64,000 nucleotides of DNA from Actinomycetota bacterium (GTDB lineage Bacteria > Actinomycetota > Acidimicrobiia > Acidimicrobiales > Microtrichaceae), in assembly GCA_016870275.1 (NCBI GenBank), contig VGBZ01000007.1, positions 1 through 64,000 on the forward strand, written 5' to 3'. Under the pieces are notes generated by a model. That model made no database searches and was not told where the DNA came from. It saw nothing but the letters and a program-made list of their open reading frames with translations. Numbering within the stretch: the first letter of the stretch is position 1; every line of letters starts with the position of its first letter. The position numbers and the translations under genes were made by a program. This document shows positions 58,269-64,000 of this stretch, piece after piece.

Positions 58269-59045
58269 GTGGAGATCCCGGAGCAGTTCGCCCAGCTGTG
58301 GGCCGCTGAACGGCCGGACCTCGAGGAACTGGTGTGCGCCGTGAGCGCCAATGGGCGCCCTGATGCTGCCGACCCCCGGGTCCTGCTCGATGACCTCGTG
58401 CTGTCGATCACGGAGAGGTCGGGCGAACCATCCGGCCCCGGAGCCCTGGTGAAGGCGTTGTGCGGGAGCGGTGTGCTCCGCGGCGACACGCAGACCTACG
58501 ACTCGCCCGAGAACAGCCTCCTCGACCGGGTACTCGAGCGTGGGTGCGGCATCCCGCTGTCGGTGGCGGTGGTCGTGGTGCTCCTCGGTCGCCGTCTGGG
58601 CGTGGATCTCGAGATCATCGGCCTCCCCGGACACGTCGTCGCCCGTGATCCGCTCGGCGGGTCCGTCTTCGACGTGTTCGACGGGGGCCGGGTCCTCGAT
58701 GCACCGAGTGTCGTTGCCCTGGCGCGCCGGTATGAACCGGCGTGGCAGCCCCGACCCGGGGGTGAGGTCGCCCTCGACGTCCGCTCGGTGGTCGACCGGT
58801 GGTGCCGCAACCTCCGATCGGCCTACGTCCGCCTCGGTGATGACTCCGGTCTCGAGCGGGTGCTCGCCCTCGAGCTCCGACGTCGGCCCCCTCCGAGCGA
58901 TGCGCTGGGAGCGGCAACCACCAGGCTCGTGGCGCGGGGCGCCTACCTCGAAGCGGCGGGCCTCCTGGAGGAGCATGCGCTGCCCGGACCGACCGGCGAT
59001 GCACTCCGCAGCAGCGCCCAACGTCTGCGGGCTCTGCTCAACTAG
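58269..59045 (+). CDS. SirB1/transglutaminase-like protein
   Basis: A 258-residue protein whose middle part (about 85-135) matches the Transglut_core2 (SirB1) signature: SPENSLLDRVLERG, GIPLSVAVV, RRLGVDLEIIGLPGHVV. The function of this family is not established; a catalytic cysteine is not obvious at the GIPLS position, though Cys93 lies nearby. A helical C-terminal region (about 180-258) reads like a TPR-type repeat pair. GTG 58269 follows TACCGT by 5 bases. Confidence 0.8.
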   Translation: MEIPEQFAQLWAAERPDLEELVCAVSANGRPDAADPRVLLDDLVLSITERSGEPSGPGALVKALCGSGVLRGDTQTYDSPENSLLDRVLERGCGIPLSVAVVVVLLGRRLGVDLEIIGLPGHVVARDPLGGSVFDVFDGGRVLDAPSVVALARRYEPAWQPRPGGEVALDVRSVVDRWCRNLRSAYVRLGDDSGLERVLALELRRRPPPSDALGAATTRLVARGAYLEAAGLLEEHALPGPTGDALRSSAQRLRALLN

Positions 59046-59053
59046 CGGGGTCG

Positions 59054-59059
59054 TAGGCT
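59054..59059 (+). promoter_or_regulatory. Leaderless -10 box (TAGGCT) of the flavin reductase-like gene
   Basis: TAGGCT lies 6 bases before GTG 59066 with no ribosome site. Confidence 0.5.
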
Positions 59060-59065
59060 CCGGAC

Positions 59066-59674
59066 GTGATCGACCGGGAGATCAAAAGAACGCTCGGACA
59101 GATGATGCACGGCGTCCAAGTGGTCGCAGCAGCGCACGACGGTCTGGTCCGGGCCTACTGCTCTCACTGGGTGATGCAGGTGAGTTTCGACGACCCGATC
59201 ATCTTGGCATCGGTGTCGCCCCGCCATGACACCTACCCGCTGATCTGCGCCAGCGGTCGCTTCACTGTCTCACTCCTCACGGGTGATCAGGTCGATGCCG
59301 GGCAGTACTTCTCGTACCCGGGCCGGCGGTTCCATCACATCGCCGAGGAGTTCCTCGAGTTGAGCGGCGACGGTCAACCGTTCGTCCCCGACTCGCTCGG
59401 TTGGCTCTCCTGTGAGGTGCTCGAGGTCCGGGACCGCTGGGAGAGTGGCGAGCCCATCGACCATCACCTGTGTTTTGCCCGCGTCACAGCAGTGACCGCC
59501 GGCCGACTCCGTCAGGCGCCGCTTTTGTACTCCTCGCGGCTGGGTTGGCGGGTGTCAGGCGAGCGGGCCCGTGAGGCCGGACGGTCGATCCGTGACGAGT
59601 TGCTCCAACGCCTGAGCGAGGCCGGGTTCGATGAGCCCCCTCCCGATGACGAGTCGGCGAGCGTCGGTACGTGA
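59066..59674 (+). CDS. Flavin reductase-like / FMN-binding split-barrel protein
   Basis: A 202-residue protein of the flavin reductase-like FMN-binding fold (DIM6/NTAB type). It opens with a GVQVVAAAHDG segment; then YCSHWVMQVSFDDPIILASVSP and FTVSLLTGDQ match the FMN-binding region, and LGWLSCEVLEVRDR the later strand. It could supply reduced flavin to an oxygenase or bind flavin as a redox protein. GTG 59066 follows TAGGCT by 6 bases. The acyl-CoA dehydrogenase gene begins 65 bases further on with its own promoter, so the two are probably separately controlled. Confidence 0.83.
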   Translation: MIDREIKRTLGQMMHGVQVVAAAHDGLVRAYCSHWVMQVSFDDPIILASVSPRHDTYPLICASGRFTVSLLTGDQVDAGQYFSYPGRRFHHIAEEFLELSGDGQPFVPDSLGWLSCEVLEVRDRWESGEPIDHHLCFARVTAVTAGRLRQAPLLYSSRLGWRVSGERAREAGRSIRDELLQRLSEAGFDEPPPDDESASVGT

Positions 59675-59703
59675 CCGACTCGGCCCCGGATTCGCCCGAA
59701 GAG

Positions 59704-59709
59704 TAACTT
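59704..59709 (+). promoter_or_regulatory. Candidate -10 box (TAACTT) of the acyl-CoA dehydrogenase gene
   Basis: TAACTT would start transcription near 59716, giving a leader of about 24 bases with a GGGGGG ribosome site before ATG 59740. Confidence 0.45.
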
Positions 59710-59739
59710 TGGGATGTTCCTGAGCCACCGGGGGGTTTG

Positions 59740-60912
59740 ATGTCCGACGAAACACTCGTTAACGACGCAGTCGACGGCTTGCTCGCAAACCACGATCCCT
59801 CAGCCACCGACGAACGTGCGTTCCTCGAAGCGCAGTACGACTCGGGATTGGCCTGGGTGCACTTCCCGGTCGGCTGGGGTGGTCTCGGCGTGACGCCGAA
59901 GCTCCAGAGGACCGTGATCGAACGAGTGGCTCGTGCCGGGGGGCCGATCGGTGGCGCACGCAACCCCATCGGTTACGGGATGTGCGCACCCGCAGTCGTG
60001 ACCCACGGGACCGACGGGCAGCGTGGTCTCCTTCGGTCGTTGTTCTCCAACGAACACATCTGGTGCCAGTTGTTCTCCGAACCCGGTGCCGGTTCCGACG
60101 TGGCATCCCTGGCCATGCGGGCCGATCGTGACGGTGACGAGTGGGTCATCAACGGACAGAAGGTCTGGACGACGCTCGCCCACATCTCCCGATACGGCCT
60201 CCTGATTGCCCGTTCCAACCCGGACGTGCCCAAGCACCGGGGAATCACTGCGTTCATCGTCGACATGGAGGCCGAGGGTGTCGAGGTTCGTCCGCTTCGC
60301 CAGATGACCGGAGATGCGGAGTTCAACGAGGTCTACTTCACCGACGTCCGGGTTCCCGACTCGATGCGCCTCGACGCCGAAGGGCAGGGTTGGGCGGTCT
60401 CGATCACCACCCTGATGAACGAACGAGTATCCATCGGTGGCGGGACCCCGCCCCGGGGCTCCGGTCCGATCGGTCACCTCGTCGATCTCTGGACCAAGCA
60501 CGCCTCCACCGATCCCGTGATGCGCGACCGGGTGACCAACCTGTGGATTCAGGCCGAGGTCAACCGCCTCAACAACATGCGGGCCGCTGCCAACCGGCGC
60601 TCGGGTACACCCGGCCCCGAGGGTTCTGTGGCCAAGTTGGCCATGGCCGAATTGAACAAGGCGATCTACGACACCGCAGTGGAGATCCTTGGCGCCGAGG
60701 GGATGCTGTACGGCTCCTACGAGTTTGCTCGCCCTCGCCATGCTCTGTTCACCGACGACATTCCCAAGAACTTCCTTCGCTCTCGGGCGAACTCGATCGA
60801 GGGTGGAACCAGTGAGGTGTTGCGCAACATCCTCGGTGAGCGTGTGCTCGGCCTGCCCGGTGATGTGCGAGTGGACAAGGAACTCCCCTGGAAGGACGTT
60901 CCGCGGTCCTGA
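59740..60912 (+). CDS. Acyl-CoA dehydrogenase family protein
   Basis: A 390-residue FAD flavoprotein of the acyl-CoA dehydrogenase family, which introduces a trans-2 double bond into acyl-CoA. It has FSEPGAGSDVASL (FAD/substrate loop), INGQKVWTT, and near the C-terminus SIEGGTSEVLRNILGERVLGLP, whose Glu is at the position of the catalytic base. Family members of this type are often annotated for side-chain or short-chain acyl-CoA. ATG 59740 follows GGGGGG by four bases; a TTG directly upstream at 59737 is not used. Confidence 0.92.
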   Translation: MSDETLVNDAVDGLLANHDPSATDERAFLEAQYDSGLAWVHFPVGWGGLGVTPKLQRTVIERVARAGGPIGGARNPIGYGMCAPAVVTHGTDGQRGLLRSLFSNEHIWCQLFSEPGAGSDVASLAMRADRDGDEWVINGQKVWTTLAHISRYGLLIARSNPDVPKHRGITAFIVDMEAEGVEVRPLRQMTGDAEFNEVYFTDVRVPDSMRLDAEGQGWAVSITTLMNERVSIGGGTPPRGSGPIGHLVDLWTKHASTDPVMRDRVTNLWIQAEVNRLNNMRAAANRRSGTPGPEGSVAKLAMAELNKAIYDTAVEILGAEGMLYGSYEFARPRHALFTDDIPKNFLRSRANSIEGGTSEVLRNILGERVLGLPGDVRVDKELPWKDVPRS

Positions 60913-60923
60913 TGCTCAACCCC

Positions 60924-60929
60924 TAGCCT
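60924..60929 (+). promoter_or_regulatory. Leaderless -10 box (TAGCCT) of the pyruvate kinase gene
   Basis: TAGCCT lies 7 bases before GTG 60937 with no ribosome site. Confidence 0.5.
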
Positions 60930-60936
60930 CAGCAGG

Positions 60937-62373
60937 GTGACCCGCAGAACCAAGATCGTCGCCACCATCGGTCCGGCGTCGGACTCGCCCGAAATCCTCG
61001 AGGCCATGGTGCTCGGCGGTGTCGACGTCGCTCGGATCGGTCTGGCGCACGGCACCCTCGACGAGGCCCTCGCCCGGTACCGCACCGTGCGGGCTGTCTC
61101 GGAGCGGCTCAGGCGACCGGTTGGGACGATGGTCGACCTACCCGGCCCGAAGGTCCGCCTCGCATCGTTCGGCTCGACGCAAGTTTTGCTGTCGGCCGAC
61201 TCGTTGATCGAGCTGGTTCCAGGACTCGACTCGTCGAGCCCAGAAGTGGTCGGAGTCGACTACCCCGACCTGTTGAACGACGTGCATCCGGGCGATCTGC
61301 TCGCAGTCGGCGACGGGAGCGTCTCGTTGCAGGTGGAGTCGATCGACGGAAACCGCGCCCTCGCCCGGGTGGCTCACGGTGGCCTGACGCAGGGACGCCC
61401 GGGTCTGCACATCCCGAGCGATCGCCTCGGAATCACCTCACCGACCGAGGAGGACCTCCGATACCTCGACGCCTTCGTCGATGCCGGAGTCGACATCGTT
61501 GCGGTCAGCTTCGTGCGATCGGCCCACGACATCCGCCGGCTCGGCACCGAACCTCATCCACGGGGACCACTCGTCGTGGCGAAGATCGAAACCCGAGCCG
61601 CAGTGGAGAACCTGACGGGAATCATCGCCGAGGCGGGCGCGATCATGATCGCCCGAGGCGATCTCGGAGCCGAACTCGGCATCGAGGAACTACCTCACCT
61701 CCAGAAGCGCATCACCCGTGACTGCATCTCCGGGGGCAAGCCGGTGATCACCGCCACGCAGATGTTCGAGTCGATGATCACGGCTCCGGCGCCGACGAGG
61801 GCCGAGGTCTCCGATGTCGCCAACGCCATCTCCGACGGCACCTCGGCGGTGATGCTCTCGGCGGAGACCGCTGTCGGGCACGATCCGGTGGGTGCCGTCT
61901 CGGCCATGGCCCGGGTGGCTGCCCGAGCAGATCAGGAGTTCGACTTCGATGCGTGGGCCCGTCGCATTCGACTGCTCCGACAATCGGCAGTGGGTGAGTC
62001 CGTCGGTGCCAGGATCACCGATGCCATGACTGCTGCGGCGTGGCGAGCCGCAACAGAGATGGACGTCGCAGCAATCATCTGCATCTCGGACACAGGGTTC
62101 ACCGTGCGGTCCATGGCGCGGTTCCGGCCATCCATGCCGATCGTGGCGTTCAGCCCAGAGGAACGCACCGTTGCACAGCTCACGCTGAGTTGGGGGGCGG
62201 TGCCGCTGCGGACAGATCACCGGGTGGACACATCGGACCGCATGGACGAGTTGATCACTGCGGCACGGGCCCAGGGACTCGTGCAGTCGGGTCAGTTGGT
62301 CGCCGTGCTCGCCGGCGCCGGTGATCGGTCGATACGCGCCACCGACGTCCTCCGGCTGTCGCGGGTTCCGTGA
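60937..62373 (+). CDS. pyk: Pyruvate kinase, with altered monovalent-cation site
   Basis: A 478-residue pyruvate kinase of normal length, converting phosphoenolpyruvate and ADP to pyruvate and ATP. The catalytic core is recognisable: Arg33 (ARIG), the LVVAKIETRAAVEN lysine/glutamate, the metal-binding ARGDLGAELG and PVITATQMFESM. Two sites differ from the textbook enzyme: ARLNFSHG is ARIGLAHG, so the Asn and Ser K+ ligands are Gly35 and Ala37, and the GPEIR motif is GPKVR with Lys72, the signature of K+-independent enzymes. GTG 60937 follows TAGCCT by 7 bases. Its stop overlaps the hydrolase GTG by 4 bases. Confidence 0.93.
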   Translation: MTRRTKIVATIGPASDSPEILEAMVLGGVDVARIGLAHGTLDEALARYRTVRAVSERLRRPVGTMVDLPGPKVRLASFGSTQVLLSADSLIELVPGLDSSSPEVVGVDYPDLLNDVHPGDLLAVGDGSVSLQVESIDGNRALARVAHGGLTQGRPGLHIPSDRLGITSPTEEDLRYLDAFVDAGVDIVAVSFVRSAHDIRRLGTEPHPRGPLVVAKIETRAAVENLTGIIAEAGAIMIARGDLGAELGIEELPHLQKRITRDCISGGKPVITATQMFESMITAPAPTRAEVSDVANAISDGTSAVMLSAETAVGHDPVGAVSAMARVAARADQEFDFDAWARRIRLLRQSAVGESVGARITDAMTAAAWRAATEMDVAAIICISDTGFTVRSMARFRPSMPIVAFSPEERTVAQLTLSWGAVPLRTDHRVDTSDRMDELITAARAQGLVQSGQLVAVLAGAGDRSIRATDVLRLSRVP

Positions 62374-63116
62374 TCGCCCAGCGCCGTTGGGGAGCGATTC
62401 CCGCCCGCGTGGGCTTCGTCCTCGTACACGGTGTGATGGATCGCTCCGCAAGCTTCAATCGTCTCGCACGTCGGCTCGTCGAAGCGACCGAAGTTGGCGC
62501 AGTCTCCTACGATCGCCGCGGATACGCCGAGTCCATCTCCGCCGGGCCGGGGTCTCTCGATCAGCACGCAGGGGATCTCGCTGAGGTGATCGACACGTTC
62601 GATGCCGAGCGGATCGTGATCCTCGGCCACTCATTCGGGGGCACGGTGGCCTGGCATGCAGTCGGCAACGGTCTCCGCCCGGACCTGTTGGCCACCTACG
62701 AGGCGCCTCTTCCGCAACTGCCCGGCTATCGAAACGACCTCGCCGATTCCACACTCGCAGTGGCATCGAGCGATGGAACCGACGCTGCGGTGGTCCACTT
62801 CGCCCGGAGCGTTCTCGGTTCGGACAACTGGAGCAACCTCCGCACCACGTTCCAGGAGGCTCGGATCGATGAGGGCCCGGCGATCGTGGCCGACCTCGAG
62901 GAACTCAGCCACTCGGAGCCGCTGTCGCCGCCGGTCGAGGTCCGCCGGGCCGTGGCCTACGGTGAGCTGAGCGGCAGCTACGAGGCGCAGATGGCGGCTG
63001 CGCTCGCGGAACTGCTCGCAGTTGCCCCGACCGTGATCGATGGCGCTTCCCACGGGGTTCATCTGACTCACCCCGGAGCCTGTCGTCACTGGCTCGTCGA
63101 TTCATACGGATCGTGA
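62370..63116 (+). CDS. Alpha/beta hydrolase
   Basis: A 248-residue alpha/beta-fold hydrolase. The N-terminal VLVHGVMDRSASF and the nucleophile elbow LGHSFGG (Ser) are intact, and the catalytic His is in GASHGVHLTHPG. No signal peptide is present. The substrate is unknown. GTG 62370 overlaps the pyruvate kinase stop by 4 bases (GTGA), so translation is coupled to that gene. The patatin-like gene follows after 40 bases. Confidence 0.88.
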   Translation: MIAQRRWGAIPARVGFVLVHGVMDRSASFNRLARRLVEATEVGAVSYDRRGYAESISAGPGSLDQHAGDLAEVIDTFDAERIVILGHSFGGTVAWHAVGNGLRPDLLATYEAPLPQLPGYRNDLADSTLAVASSDGTDAAVVHFARSVLGSDNWSNLRTTFQEARIDEGPAIVADLEELSHSEPLSPPVEVRRAVAYGELSGSYEAQMAAALAELLAVAPTVIDGASHGVHLTHPGACRHWLVDSYGS

Positions 63117-63143
63117 CCGTGCCGGTCCGTTGCGACGCCTCAA

Positions 63144-63149
63144 TAGGAT
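63144..63149 (+). promoter_or_regulatory. Leaderless -10 box (TAGGAT) of the patatin-like gene
   Basis: TAGGAT lies 7 bases before GTG 63157 with no ribosome site in between. Confidence 0.5.
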
Positions 63150-63156
63150 CGTCGGC

Positions 63157-64000
63157 GTGGTCGCACTGAAGCCCCGTCTGCGTCGCCGGCTGCGCCGGGC
63201 GTTCGTGCTCTCTGGTGGAGGGAACCTCGGGGCTCTACAGGTGGGCATGCTCAAGGCGCTCGCCGAGTTCGAGCTCGAACCCGATGTGATCCTCGGCTGC
63301 TCGGTCGGAGCGATCAATGGCGCCGGCGCAGCGCTGATGCCAGGGTTTGAAGGAGTCCGACGCCTCGAGGAGTTCTGGACCCGTCCCGATGGCGAGGACG
63401 TCATGCCCGGTTCCCGTCTCCCTCCGATCGTGCAGATGCTTCGGCGGGGGGAAGCGCTGCACACCGGGTCGGGTTTGCGGGCACGACTCGCCGAGCTACT
63501 CGGTCCCGAGTCGACCTTCGACGACCTCAAGGTGCCGTTCCAGTGTGTCGCTGCGGACGTCGACAGTGCTGTGGAGACGTGGTTCGAGGAGGGCGAACTG
63601 ATCCCGCCGATCGTGGCGTCGGCCGCCATGCCGGCGGTGTTCCCGACCGTGGTGATCGGGGGGCGCAGATACCTCGATGGTGGTGCGATCAACAACGTGC
63701 CCATCTCCCGAGCGATCGATCTCGGCTGCCGCGAGATCTACGTGCTGCACGTCGGCGTCCACGGACGACCCGACACCACGATCCGTCGACCGCTCGATGC
63801 GGCACTGCAGGCGTACTGGGTCGCTCGGAACGCCCGATTCGCCAACGATCTCGCCAACCTGCCCGATGGCGTGGAGGCAGTGATCCTGCCGCCGGGCGAG
63901 CGGCCGGAGGTGCGATTCGACGACTTCAGCCAGAGTGCGGAGCTGATGCGGCGCGGTCATCGAAACGCCGTCCGGTTCCTCGAACACAGAGTCGGCGATC
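63157..64000 (+). CDS. Patatin-like phospholipase (3' end cut by window edge)
   Basis: A patatin-type lipid acyl hydrolase of the RssA group; 281 codons are visible. It shows the oxyanion glycine motif SGGGNLGALQ, the nucleophile Ser in GCSVGAING and the catalytic Asp in YLDGGAINN, so the Ser-Asp dyad is complete. A basic N-terminal segment of about 15 residues (LKPRLRRRLRRAF) precedes the domain and may contact the membrane surface. GTG 63157 follows TAGGAT by 7 bases. The protein continues beyond base 64000. Confidence 0.9.
   Translation, partial: MVALKPRLRRRLRRAFVLSGGGNLGALQVGMLKALAEFELEPDVILGCSVGAINGAGAALMPGFEGVRRLEEFWTRPDGEDVMPGSRLPPIVQMLRRGEALHTGSGLRARLAELLGPESTFDDLKVPFQCVAADVDSAVETWFEEGELIPPIVASAAMPAVFPTVVIGGRRYLDGGAINNVPISRAIDLGCREIYVLHVGVHGRPDTTIRRPLDAALQAYWVARNARFANDLANLPDGVEAVILPPGERPEVRFDDFSQSAELMRRGHRNAVRFLEHRVGD

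Noticed and set aside
1-64000. tRNA, rRNA, CRISPR arrays, insertion sequences, attachment sites
   Set aside because: I looked for clover-leaf and direct-repeat/spacer patterns, and for transposase or integrase motifs in the translated frames, and found none that could be supported.

Overview
The window is one continuous stretch of high-GC DNA packed with genes on both strands, with many GTG starts, many 1-4 base start/stop overlaps and almost no spacer. Gene content (AftD-like arabinofuranosyltransferase, LytR-CpsA-Psr protein, polyprenyl-phosphate glycosyltransferases, TadE/TadG-like proteins, acyl-CoA enzymes) and the frequent TANNNT box 5-10 bases before a GTG/ATG start point to an actinobacterium. 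A lineage near the Acidimicrobiia is my best guess, but it is an inference and not proven by any marker here. I saw no tRNA, rRNA, CRISPR array, transposase or integrase.

Left part (1-19.7 kb), mostly metabolism and envelope upkeep: a truncated short-chain dehydrogenase, an aldehyde dehydrogenase, an LCP-family protein, a cyclophilin and an ABC1 kinase; a TadE/TadG-like pair on the minus strand; a second aldehyde dehydrogenase; a minus-strand operon capA-like / M18 aminopeptidase / alpha-beta hydrolase / J-domain protein; then gltB and gltD for glutamate synthase.

Central part (19.7-48.9 kb), a surface-glycan island: about 18 genes in short alternating transcription units. It holds three cytoplasmic GT2/GT4 glycosyltransferases, two polyprenyl-phosphate-sugar synthase-like GT2s, an AftD-like protein of 1448 residues, four more multispan proteins of GT-C type, three methyltransferase domains (one fused to a GT2), three acyltransferase-3 proteins (two carrying SGNH esterase domains), a membrane-embedded spermidine-synthase-like protein, a small HAD phosphatase, a DUF2304 protein and an FAD oxidoreductase. 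A coherent reading is that lipid-linked sugars are made at the inner face, transferred outside by the GT-C enzymes, and then methylated or O-acylated. No priming transferase, flippase, polymerase or ABC exporter is visible, so those steps must be encoded elsewhere.

Right part (49-64 kb): two small genes (79 and 61 residues), an acyl-CoA synthetase, a complete peptide-type ABC importer (binding protein, two permeases, two ATPases) with a recognisable promoter and an intercistronic stem-loop, a glycerophosphodiesterase, a SirB1/transglutaminase-like protein, a flavin reductase-like protein, an acyl-CoA dehydrogenase, a pyruvate kinase with an altered cation site, an alpha/beta hydrolase and a patatin-like phospholipase cut by the right edge.

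The points most worth following are: the tandem SGNH protein whose first copy has lost its catalytic residues; the GT2-methyltransferase fusion; the spermidine-synthase-like membrane protein lacking the family's active-site motif; the pyruvate kinase with a lysine-type (K+-independent) signature and lost K+ ligands; the perfect 14-bp inverted repeat at the tadE-like gene; and the very regular leaderless promoter pattern across the window.
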